Below, piece by piece: positions 1-7,313 of a stretch of DNA of 21,386 nt. This DNA is from a virus. Both the position numbers and the translations under genes were made by a program. The stretch is from IMG/VR virus record IMGVR_UViG_3300031977_000216, positions 1 to 21,386 of that record; one strand, written 5' to 3'. The first letter of the stretch is position 1, and each line of letters starts with the position of its first letter. The notes beneath the pieces are model-generated. The model ran no database searches and was not told the DNA's origin. It worked only from the letters and a program-made list of their open reading frames with translations.

Positions 1-86
1 CAACAGAGGATTTCACATACTCTGGTTCGACCATCACACTAGACGCGGCACCTGCTTCTGGCGATAGGGTAGTAGTTAGATATTAA
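1..86 (+). CDS. 3' end of an upstream protein, probably virion structural (partial)
   Basis: One frame stays open from the window edge (first full codon at position 3) to a TAA at 84-86. It gives 27 residues ending GDRVVVRY. The segment is rich in Thr, Ser and Val, with alternating hydrophobic residues and a Pro-Ala-Ser-Gly-Asp turn, as in the C-terminal beta modules of phage fibre or other virion proteins. Marine T4-like phages often carry a large structural gene just before gene 13, which fits. With so few residues the family cannot be named; only the open frame, its strand and its stop are firm. Confidence 0.55.
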   Translation, partial: TEDFTYSGSTITLDAAPASGDRVVVRY

Positions 87-92
87 AACCAT

Positions 93-100
93 TATAAATA
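93..100 (+). promoter_or_regulatory. T4-type late promoter TATAAATA upstream of gp13
   Basis: A perfect TATAAATA, the -10-like element read by the gp55 late sigma factor of T4-like phages (NATAAATA in cyanophages). If it is centred near -10, transcription starts around 106. That leaves a leader of about 14 nt carrying AAGGA at 108-112 before the ATG at 120. No -35 element is needed for this promoter class. Confidence 0.75.
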
Positions 101-119
101 GTCTCATAAGGACTATAAC

Positions 120-947
120 ATGGCACAGAATAACCCGATTACTACAAGAGAGACCCTTAAACAATATTGCCTCAGAGCATTAGGCAAACCAGTCATTGAG
201 ATTAACGTTGAAGATGACCAGGTAGAGGACCGTATTGACGAGGCGTTACAATATTTCGCACAGTATCACTATGATGGTACAGAGAGAATGTACCTCAAGT
301 ATCAAGTCTCAGCGGACGATAAGACTAGAGCGAGGACGAACGAGACCCTCTCAACTGTAACAGACACAGCAGACAGCACGGTTACGGCTTCATTTAAAGA
401 AGGTAAGAATTATATTCCTATGCCCTCAAACGTAATGTCCGTTATCCAAGTATACCCATTCTCAGACAGAGCCGCATTGAATTTATTTGATGTGAGATAT
501 CAACTGAGATTGAATGACCTATACGACTTCTCATCTACATCTATAATACACTACGATATGACGTTGAGACATTTAGATATGTTAGACCACATATTGGTTG
601 GTGAGAAACCTGTCAGATACAACATGCACAAGAACAGATTATACATCGACATGGATTGGGATAATGATGTTGACGCAGGTGATTTCTTAATCATAGAGTG
701 TTATAGAAAACTAGATGGTTCAACTTTCACGGACGTATTTGACGATATCTTTTTAAAGAAATACCTCATACAATTAATTAAGAGACAATGGGGTGCTAAC
801 TTAATCAAGTTTCAAGGTGTTGCGATGTTGGGTGGTGTTCAACTTAATGGCGAACAACTATACACACAGGCACAGGAAGAAATAACGAAGTTAGAAGAAC
901 AGATACAATTATCTTACGAGTTACCACCGCAATACATGATAGGTTAA
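120..947 (+). CDS. 13: Neck protein gp13 (head completion)
   Basis: Structural neck protein that closes the filled head and makes the platform for tail joining. The 275-aa product starts MAQNNPITTRETLKQYCLRA and continues with an acidic helical stretch (VEDDQVEDRIDEALQYF, about residues 30-46). This opening is typical of marine T4-like gp13; T4's own gp13 is somewhat longer, about 309 aa. It has no signal peptide or membrane segment. The start is supported by AAGGA eight bases upstream and by the late promoter at 93-100. It is first in the run 13-14-15-16-17, and gp14 begins two bases after its stop. The call rests on both sequence character and synteny. Confidence 0.9.
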   Translation: MAQNNPITTRETLKQYCLRALGKPVIEINVEDDQVEDRIDEALQYFAQYHYDGTERMYLKYQVSADDKTRARTNETLSTVTDTADSTVTASFKEGKNYIPMPSNVMSVIQVYPFSDRAALNLFDVRYQLRLNDLYDFSSTSIIHYDMTLRHLDMLDHILVGEKPVRYNMHKNRLYIDMDWDNDVDAGDFLIIECYRKLDGSTFTDVFDDIFLKKYLIQLIKRQWGANLIKFQGVAMLGGVQLNGEQLYTQAQEEITKLEEQIQLSYELPPQYMIG

Positions 948-948
948 T

Positions 949-1818
949 ATGAGAAGTACATACTTCGCACATGGGACCAGGGCAGAGAAAAATCTTTACG
1001 AAGATTTAATTATAGAACAACTCAAAATATATGGACATGATGTTCATTATATGCCTAGAGAAAATCTATATACTGACGGTGTCCTAGGTAATACAACTGA
1101 TAAGTTTACTGACGAGTACATGATTGAGATGTACGTTGAAGAGGTAAATGGTTTTGCTGGTCAGGGAGACCTGATTGGTAAGTTTGGTTTAGATATGCGA
1201 GACGAACTAACCTTCGTTGTTGCGAGACGTACTTTTGAATTACTGGTTGACCAACCATCAAACACACTTACATTTAATAGACCAAAAGAGGGTGATGTTA
1301 TATACATGCCTCTTTTCAAAAAGTTTTGGCAAGTTGACTTCGTTGAAGACGAGGATCCAATGTATCAGATTTCTGACTTGCCTATCTTCAAACTAAAATG
1401 TTCAACATGGGATTACAGTTCAGAGAGTGTTGAGACTGGATTAACAGAGATAGATGAGAAACTTGATAACGTCACATTAGACTTATTAGAAAATCAAATC
1501 ACTCTGGAATCTGGCACGACAAGTTCTGGTTCCCTATTATCAGAGAATATCGCTGGCGATGTATCTGCTCTCCTATCAGAGGCAGGTGATACAATCGTTG
1601 ATGAGACGGACGCTGATAATATCATCTTGGAAGATGACCCTAACTTCGTTGAATATATAATACTTGAGGATAATCTAACAAGTAACTTGGCTTCAGATAG
1701 TGTCGATAGTGATAACTTGGCATTTGACACGGCGGCAGGGTTAGATGACTTTGATACTGAGAACGATATATTTGATTTCACAGAAAACAACCCATTTGGA
1801 GACCCAAGGAGTAAATAA
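949..1818 (+). CDS. 14: Neck protein gp14
   Basis: Partner of gp13 in the head-tail connector. The 289-aa product has a conserved N-terminal part, about residues 1-160: MRSTYFAHGTRAEKNLYEDL, then a Tyr-Met-Pro-Arg-Glu motif, and FWQVDFVEDEDPMYQ near 126-140. It resembles gp14 of marine T4-like phages. From about residue 180 to the end the protein is a very acidic, Ser/Thr/Asp/Glu-rich tail with recurring Ile-Leu-Glu-Asp type units, which makes it longer than T4 gp14 (about 256 aa). The ATG follows the gp13 stop after one base, and its own TAA overlaps the gp15 ATG (TAATG), so translation is probably coupled. Confidence 0.88.
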   Translation: MRSTYFAHGTRAEKNLYEDLIIEQLKIYGHDVHYMPRENLYTDGVLGNTTDKFTDEYMIEMYVEEVNGFAGQGDLIGKFGLDMRDELTFVVARRTFELLVDQPSNTLTFNRPKEGDVIYMPLFKKFWQVDFVEDEDPMYQISDLPIFKLKCSTWDYSSESVETGLTEIDEKLDNVTLDLLENQITLESGTTSSGSLLSENIAGDVSALLSEAGDTIVDETDADNIILEDDPNFVEYIILEDNLTSNLASDSVDSDNLAFDTAAGLDDFDTENDIFDFTENNPFGDPRSK

Positions 1819-2636
1819 TGTTTAAAGATGCACAATACCATGAGTTGATAAGAAAGACGGTCGTTGCCTTTGGCACACTATTTAACGATATGTACGTCTA
1901 TCGTAAGAACTCAACTGGTAAGACGATACAAAAGATGAAAGTACCACTAGCGTACGGACCAAAACAAAAATTTTTAGTTAGACTAGACCAAGATAGTACG
2001 AGGGGTGCGGATAACGTAAAGACGACCGCATTGACTTTACCACGTGTTGGTTTTGAGATGACCACACTCACATATGACGCACCAAGAAAGTTAAACAGGA
2101 TACAAAAGTTTAAGAAGGTGAAAGGGGCAGACGCTAAGTCACTACAACATAGTTACATGCCTGTACCATACAATGTAGGTTTCAGTCTATTCGCTATGGC
2201 GAAGAATAGTGAGGATGCCTTACAGATTGTCGAACAGATACTACCAATGTTTCAACCAGACTATACGATTAGTCTAAACGTACTACCAACAATGGAGATT
2301 GTGAGAGATGTACCAATCGTATTGAATGATGTATCATATGAAGATACCTATGATGGTAACTTCACAGAGAGACGAGTTATCATGTACACGATGAATTTCA
2401 CAGCGAAGATGTATCTATATGGACCTGTGACTTCTCAGAAAATCATTAAGAGAGTTCAAGTGGATCAATACACAGATACACCTGTTAACTCACCTAAGAG
2501 AGAACAGAGACTTGTGGTTACACCAAATCCTACGACGGCAGACGCTGACGATAACTTTGGTTTCAATGAAGAACACTCTTTCTTCCAGGACGCTGACGAA
2601 TACGATCCAGTTTCTGGCACAGATAAAGATTCCTAA
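1818..2636 (+). CDS. 15: Tail completion / sheath stabiliser gp15
   Basis: Caps the finished tail, stabilises the sheath and forms the joint to the neck. The 272-aa length equals the usual T4 gp15 length. It opens MFKDAQYHELIRKTVVAFGTLFNDM and has the conserved middle QHSYMPVPYNVGFSLFAMAK, about residues 110-130. After that comes a beta-rich half with YEDTYDGNFTERRVIMYTMNFTAKMYLYGP. The C-terminal 50 residues are acidic and probably flexible. It overlaps gp14 by one base, and its TAA shares a base with the ATG of gp16 (TAATGA). There is no promoter or SD of its own beyond this coupling. Confidence 0.92.
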   Translation: MFKDAQYHELIRKTVVAFGTLFNDMYVYRKNSTGKTIQKMKVPLAYGPKQKFLVRLDQDSTRGADNVKTTALTLPRVGFEMTTLTYDAPRKLNRIQKFKKVKGADAKSLQHSYMPVPYNVGFSLFAMAKNSEDALQIVEQILPMFQPDYTISLNVLPTMEIVRDVPIVLNDVSYEDTYDGNFTERRVIMYTMNFTAKMYLYGPVTSQKIIKRVQVDQYTDTPVNSPKREQRLVVTPNPTTADADDNFGFNEEHSFFQDADEYDPVSGTDKDS

Positions 2637-3037
2637 TGAAAAAAGTTGAGGATAAACTCAACGAGATTTTAGACATAACACCTAAAGTTGAAGTTGAGGA
2701 GAAAACACCAGCGATACCTCGCCCTAAAGAACAAGAGGATATAATGAACGACTACAAGTATAGTCGGGAGAATTTATATAATCTGGTAGAGCGAGGGCAG
2801 GATGCCCTAGATGGTATCTTACAACTTGCGAAAGAGACTGAACACCCACGAACATACGAGGTCGCAGGACAACTCATCAAAACAGTAAGTGAGGTATCAG
2901 AAAAATTATTACAACAACAAGAGAAGATGAAGAAGTTGGGTGAGGAGACACAGAAAGGGCCCAGTAAAGTAGAGAACAACCTATTCGTTGGTTCTACCGC
3001 TGAATTACAAAAACTGATAAAGAAAAATGGAAAATAA
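2636..3037 (+). CDS. 16: Terminase small subunit gp16
   Basis: Small terminase subunit: recognises phage DNA and regulates the gp17 packaging motor. The 133-aa product is shorter than T4 gp16 (about 164 aa) and highly charged. The N-terminal 40 residues are acidic and low in complexity. The central part, about 45-105, is a predicted coiled coil (YSRENLYNLVERGQDALDG then a heptad-like VSEVSEKLLQQQEKMKKL), as in the ring-forming core of this family. The C-terminal NNLFVGSTAELQKLIKK matches the conserved end of T4-like gp16. It lies between gp15 and gp17 and overlaps gp17 by 11 bases in another frame. Confidence 0.88.
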   Translation: MKKVEDKLNEILDITPKVEVEEKTPAIPRPKEQEDIMNDYKYSRENLYNLVERGQDALDGILQLAKETEHPRTYEVAGQLIKTVSEVSEKLLQQQEKMKKLGEETQKGPSKVENNLFVGSTAELQKLIKKNGK

Positions 3038-4664
3038 AACATATCTTGGTAACCCCAATCTCAAAGCGGCAAACCAAAAAGTTAAGTTCACAAAGAAACA
3101 GGTAGAAGAATTTATAAAGTGCCAAGAAAATCCTGTTTACTTCATCTCTAACTATATTCAGATAGTCACGCTAGACCACGGTCTACAAAAATTTAAGATG
3201 TACAACTTTCAGAAAGAGATGGTTGATACATTCCACAATAATCGTTTTAGTATATGTAAGTTACCTAGACAGACTGGTAAATCTACCACGATAATATCTT
3301 ATCTATTACACTACGCTATATTCAATGCGAATGTGAATATCGCCATACTTGCGAACAAGGCTGCTATCGCTAGAGATTTATTAGGTCGTTTACAACTTGC
3401 CTATGAGAATTTACCAAAGTGGTTACAACAAGGTGTCATCAACTGGAATAAAGGTAGTTTAGAGTTAGAGAATGGTAGTAGAATACTTGCCGCGGCAACA
3501 TCATCAAGTGCTGTACGTGGTGGTTCCTACAACGTCATATTCTTGGACGAGTTCGCATACGTGCCAAACAACATCGCTGAACAATTTTTCAGTTCAGTTT
3601 ATCCTACGATATCTTCTGGTAAATCATCAAAGGTTATGATTGTGTCCACACCACATGGTATGAACATGTTTTACAAGTTATGGAATGACGCACAGAATAA
3701 GAGAAACAGTTATGTGCCAATCGAGGTTCACTGGTCAGAGGTACCAGGTAGAGATGAGAAGTGGAAAGCAGAGACGATAAGGAATACGAGTGAACAACAG
3801 TTTCGAACGGAGTTTGATTGTGAGTTCCTAGGTAGTGTAGATACCCTCATAAATTCATCGAAATTAAGAGTATTAACGCACAACCAGACGATACAAAGTA
3901 ATGCTGGGCTAGATATATACGAAATGCCCATAAAAGGTCACAGGTACGTGATTACCGTCGATGTGGCACGTGGTACGGTCAATGATTATAGTGCCTTCGT
4001 CATCACAGACGCAACACAGATACCATACAAGGTGATAGGCAAGTTCAGAGATAATGAGATACGACCAATGTTATTCCCACAGATTATACACAAAGTGGCG
4101 ATGAGTTACAACACGGCAGAGATATTGGTCGAGGTCAACGATATTGGTGGTCAGGTGGCAGATACGTTACAGTTCGATTTAGAATATGATAACCTCATCA
4201 TGGTCAATCAACGAGGTCGTAGTGGTCAGATTGCGGGAACAGGTTTCAGTGGCAAACAATCTCAACTAGGGCTGAGAACCACGAAGGCGACAAAGAAGAT
4301 AGGGTGTTCTAACCTAAAGACGATGATAGAGACAGACAAATATATCATACATGATTTCGATATCATCGCTGAGTTATCGACATATGTGGCGAAAGGTAAA
4401 GAGAAGTTCGAGGCTGAGGAAGGTTCTACTGACGATTTAGTCACCTGTCTGGTCATGTTCGCATGGTTATCTAACCAGACATACTTCAAAGAATTAACTG
4501 ACCAAGATATACGGGCACGATTGGTAGATGAACAATCACACCTCATGGAACAGGACATGGCACCATTTGGATTCGTGGATAATGGTATAGATGGCCCAGA
4601 GACAGAGAGTTATACAGATCCATACGGTCAAGTGTGGAACCCTGTGGTAAGAGACGGTAAATAA
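3027..4664 (+). CDS. 17: Terminase large subunit gp17 (packaging ATPase and nuclease)
   Basis: Motor that drives DNA into the prohead and cuts the concatemer. The 545-aa product has an N-terminal ATPase domain with Walker A LPRQTGKST (79-87, Lys85) and Walker B VIFLDEF (170-176, Asp174, catalytic Glu175). A coupling-like STPHGMNMFYKLW motif follows at about 207-219. The C-terminal RNase H-like nuclease shows three acidic residues in the expected places: Asp312 in ITVDVARG, Glu369 in ILVEVND and Asp469/470 in STDDLV. It is shorter than T4 gp17 (about 610 aa), as in other marine relatives, and every key residue is present. The ATG lies inside the gp16 end. A late promoter for the tail genes begins eight bases after its stop. 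Confidence 0.97.
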   Translation: MENKTYLGNPNLKAANQKVKFTKKQVEEFIKCQENPVYFISNYIQIVTLDHGLQKFKMYNFQKEMVDTFHNNRFSICKLPRQTGKSTTIISYLLHYAIFNANVNIAILANKAAIARDLLGRLQLAYENLPKWLQQGVINWNKGSLELENGSRILAAATSSSAVRGGSYNVIFLDEFAYVPNNIAEQFFSSVYPTISSGKSSKVMIVSTPHGMNMFYKLWNDAQNKRNSYVPIEVHWSEVPGRDEKWKAETIRNTSEQQFRTEFDCEFLGSVDTLINSSKLRVLTHNQTIQSNAGLDIYEMPIKGHRYVITVDVARGTVNDYSAFVITDATQIPYKVIGKFRDNEIRPMLFPQIIHKVAMSYNTAEILVEVNDIGGQVADTLQFDLEYDNLIMVNQRGRSGQIAGTGFSGKQSQLGLRTTKATKKIGCSNLKTMIETDKYIIHDFDIIAELSTYVAKGKEKFEAEEGSTDDLVTCLVMFAWLSNQTYFKELTDQDIRARLVDEQSHLMEQDMAPFGFVDNGIDGPETESYTDPYGQVWNPVVRDGK

Positions 4665-4671
4665 CGTATTT

Positions 4672-4679
4672 TATAAATA
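4672..4679 (+). promoter_or_regulatory. T4-type late promoter TATAAATA upstream of gp18
   Basis: A perfect TATAAATA in the 55-base gap between gp17 and gp18. The predicted start near 4685 gives a leader of about 35 nt that contains a 10-bp palindrome (TAAACGTTTA, 4692-4701) and the SD AAGGAG (4707-4712), seven bases before the gp18 ATG. This is the best-formed late promoter plus RBS in the window, as expected for an abundant tail sheath. Confidence 0.8.
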
Positions 4680-4719
4680 GAAGTAAGAAACTAAACGTTT
4701 AATTTTAAGGAGAAACAAG

Positions 4720-6717
4720 ATGGCTTTTTTAGTATCACCAGGTGTGAACGTAACTGAAAAGGATCTCACAAATGTAATCCCGGCAGTATCAACTTCGATT
4801 GGTGCTATTGGTGTTATTGCTGAGAAAGGGCCAATGGATGAGGTAGTTCTTATCTCTAGTGAAGACGAATATGTGGAAATATTTGGGAAACCAACTGCTT
4901 CCAACTTCGAATATTTTTTTAGTGCAACCAACTTTTTACAATACGGAAATGCCTTAAAGGTAGTGAGAGCAACAACTGGCAACCTAAATGCGACTTCAAG
5001 TGGCAACGGGTTACAGATTAAGAATACAACTCATTACTTAAATAACTATGCCGGCGGTGCGGCTTCTAACGGCTCTTGGGGAGCAAGGGAAGCAGGGACT
5101 CTAGGCAACAATCTAAAAGTATCTATGTGTACAAACTCTACGGCATTTGGCCCGGACTTAGGTGGCGGTATACTCGTCAATGGCGCGAAAGCAATAGGGG
5201 CAACAACTGTTACAGTTGATGACGGTACACAGTTCCAAGTAGGAGATATAATTGAATTTGGAGACACAAGTGCTATACCTGCTACAGCGGGCGCACCTTC
5301 TGGATTCTATTACAAGATAACTGGAATATCAACACATGTTTTAACAATCAAAAGATTTGATTCCTCAACGGGTGTCACATCTGATGGTGGTCTGAGACAT
5401 GCGGTAGTAGATGACGCAAAAGTGAGAAGATATTGGGAATATTATTTCAACTTCTCTCAAGCGCCTTCAACTACTGATGACGTTTCAAACGCAGGTGGTT
5501 CATTAGATGAATTACACATCGCGGTTGTTGACGAAGATGGTGGTATCACAGGTACTGCTGGTACAATATTAGAAACACATGAAGGACTATCTCAGGCTTC
5601 TGACGCTAAGTCAGCGCAGGGTGGATCAATATACTATGTTGATTACCTATATGAGAATAGTAAATACATCTATTGGTTAGACCATGAGAGTACACTGGCA
5701 AATGCGGGTTCAGCAAAACTTGGACAAACTTTTGACCAACAGGGTGCGGCAGACCAGACTATCTTTAGTTCTAGTCTATCTGGTGGAACAACTGATAACG
5801 AACCAACTCTTGGCGAGATGGCATTGGCATATGATAAATTTGGCGATGCTGAAACGGAAGAGGTAAACTTACTTATAGGCGGACCATCTCAAGGTGGTGG
5901 TGCTACTGCGGCTGATGCTACAGGAGACACACACGCAACAAAGGTAATTGATATCGCTGAAGGACGTAAAGATTGTGTGGCATTTATTTCACCTGCGAGA
6001 GCAGATGTTGTAAACGTTGACAACGCAATCGTTGCTACTTCCAATGTCAAGGCTTTTGCTGATGGTCTATCAAGTTCATCATACGCTGTCATCGACAGTG
6101 GTTATAAGTACATGTACGACAAATACAATGACGTATATAGATTTGTGCCACTATGTGGTGATATCGCTGGATTATGTGCGAGAACAGACAACGTAGCGGA
6201 CCCATTCTTCTCACCTGCTGGTTTCAGTAGAGGGCAGATTAGAGGTGCGGTTAAGTTGGCATTCGACCCTAACCAGACTCAGCGTGACGAACTATATAAA
6301 GCAAGAGTAAACCCAGTAGTTACATTCCCTGGACAAGGCACCGTCTTGTTTGGTGATAAGACTGCTCAATCAAAACCTAGTGCTTTCGATAGAATAAACG
6401 TAAGACGATTATTCTTAGTCCTTGAAAAGGCAATCTCAACGGCTGCTAAATTCCAACTCTTTGAGTTCAATGATGAGTTCACAAGAGCACAATTTAGAAA
6501 CCTAACAGAACCTTTCCTAAGGGACATCCAAGGTAGAAGAGGTATCACAGACTTTTCAGTAGTGTGTGATGAAACAAACAACACGGGTGAAATCATTGAT
6601 AGAAACGAATTTGTGGCTGACATTTTTGTTAAACCAAATCGTTCAATCAACTTCATCAAACTAAACTTTGTAGCGACCAGAACGGGCGTTGCGTTTAGTG
6701 AAGTGGCAGGGGCATAG
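4720..6717 (+). CDS. 18: Tail sheath protein gp18
   Basis: Contractile sheath subunit. The 665-aa length is close to T4 gp18 (about 659). It opens MAFLVSPGVNVTEKDLTNVI, the usual gp18 entry strand, and ends with the conserved C-terminal sheath domain (AFDRINVRRLFLVLEKAI; then EFTRAQFRNLTEPFLRDI and a final FVADIFVKPNRSINFIKLNF). Residues about 150-226 look like an inserted small beta domain (ILVNGAKAIGATTVTVDDG then QVGDIIEFGDTS). Such surface insertions vary among T4-like sheaths. The start is set by AAGGAG at 4707-4712 and by the late promoter. gp19 follows nine bases after the stop. Confidence 0.95.
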   Translation: MAFLVSPGVNVTEKDLTNVIPAVSTSIGAIGVIAEKGPMDEVVLISSEDEYVEIFGKPTASNFEYFFSATNFLQYGNALKVVRATTGNLNATSSGNGLQIKNTTHYLNNYAGGAASNGSWGAREAGTLGNNLKVSMCTNSTAFGPDLGGGILVNGAKAIGATTVTVDDGTQFQVGDIIEFGDTSAIPATAGAPSGFYYKITGISTHVLTIKRFDSSTGVTSDGGLRHAVVDDAKVRRYWEYYFNFSQAPSTTDDVSNAGGSLDELHIAVVDEDGGITGTAGTILETHEGLSQASDAKSAQGGSIYYVDYLYENSKYIYWLDHESTLANAGSAKLGQTFDQQGAADQTIFSSSLSGGTTDNEPTLGEMALAYDKFGDAETEEVNLLIGGPSQGGGATAADATGDTHATKVIDIAEGRKDCVAFISPARADVVNVDNAIVATSNVKAFADGLSSSSYAVIDSGYKYMYDKYNDVYRFVPLCGDIAGLCARTDNVADPFFSPAGFSRGQIRGAVKLAFDPNQTQRDELYKARVNPVVTFPGQGTVLFGDKTAQSKPSAFDRINVRRLFLVLEKAISTAAKFQLFEFNDEFTRAQFRNLTEPFLRDIQGRRGITDFSVVCDETNNTGEIIDRNEFVADIFVKPNRSINFIKLNFVATRTGVAFSEVAGA

Positions 6718-6726
6718 GAGTAAAAC

Positions 6727-7254
6727 ATGGCAAACGTATCAGACTTTATTTCTAAACTTAAAGGTGGTGGAGCAAGACAAAACCAGTTTAAAGTAACAAT
6801 GCCTTTCCCAGGCTTCGCGGCAGTAGGTGGCGAGACAGAGAGCATGGCTTTCTTATGTACGGCAACAAACTTACCGTCAAGTGAGATTGGGGAATTAACT
6901 GTAAACTTCCGTGGTAGACCAATTTATATGGCAGGTGATAGAACGTTCCAAACTTGGACAACTACTATCATCAACGATACTGATTTCGCAATCAAAAATG
7001 CTATAGAGAGATGGTCAAATGGTATTAACAACCATTCAGATAACGAAGGACTTGCGAATCCAGTCGACTATCAAGTTGACGCTTTCGTTGACCACCTAGA
7101 TAGAAACGGTAACACTATTAAGAGTTATACTTTTAGAGGGTTATTCCCAACTATCATAGGTCAGGTTGACTTAAACATGGATCAAGTAACGACTTTAGAA
7201 ACTTTTGAATGTACTTGGAGATACCAATACTGGGAATCTAATACTACAACATAA
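6727..7254 (+). CDS. 19: Tail tube protein gp19
   Basis: Subunit of the inner tail tube, on which the sheath assembles and through which DNA passes. The 175-aa product (T4 about 163) opens MANVSDFISKLKGGGARQNQFKV, the classic gp19 start. It continues with the tube fold: a strand pair around residues 55-80 (FRGRPIYMAGDRTFQTWTTT), the helix AIKNAIERWSNGIN, and the closing strands FPTIIGQVDLNMDQ and ETFECTWRYQYWE. The RBS GGAG lies at 6717-6720. It is co-transcribed with gp18. A strong hairpin follows the stop, marking the end of the tail pair. Confidence 0.95.
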   Translation: MANVSDFISKLKGGGARQNQFKVTMPFPGFAAVGGETESMAFLCTATNLPSSEIGELTVNFRGRPIYMAGDRTFQTWTTTIINDTDFAIKNAIERWSNGINNHSDNEGLANPVDYQVDAFVDHLDRNGNTIKSYTFRGLFPTIIGQVDLNMDQVTTLETFECTWRYQYWESNTTT

Positions 7255-7268
7255 GTTGTAATGATAAA

Positions 7269-7290
7269 AGTGGGGCCTTAGTGCCCCACT
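7269..7290. terminator. GC-rich hairpin between gp19 and gp20
   Basis: A perfect 8-bp inverted repeat, AGTGGGGC (7269-7276) and GCCCCACT (7283-7290), with the six-base loop CTTAGT. On the + strand it is followed by AAATATTG, not a T run. On the - strand the same hairpin is followed by TTTTATC. It could be a weak or processing hairpin at the 3' end of the gp18-gp19 mRNA, or an intrinsic terminator for antisense transcription. Confidence 0.6.
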
Positions 7291-7313
7291 AAATATTGAA
7301 AAGGAGAAATGTA

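Noticed and set aside
1494-1841. Open frame on the - strand, opposite the gp14 tail, and similar ones at 2752-3042, 4262-4558, 6366-6845, 9662-10030 and 20823-21212
   Set aside because: Each lies opposite a gene with clear family motifs, has no RBS or recognisable domain, and follows from biased codon use on the + strand.
5684-5866. 60-aa + strand open frame inside gp18
   Set aside because: Out-of-frame shadow of a conserved structural gene, with no RBS and low-complexity composition.
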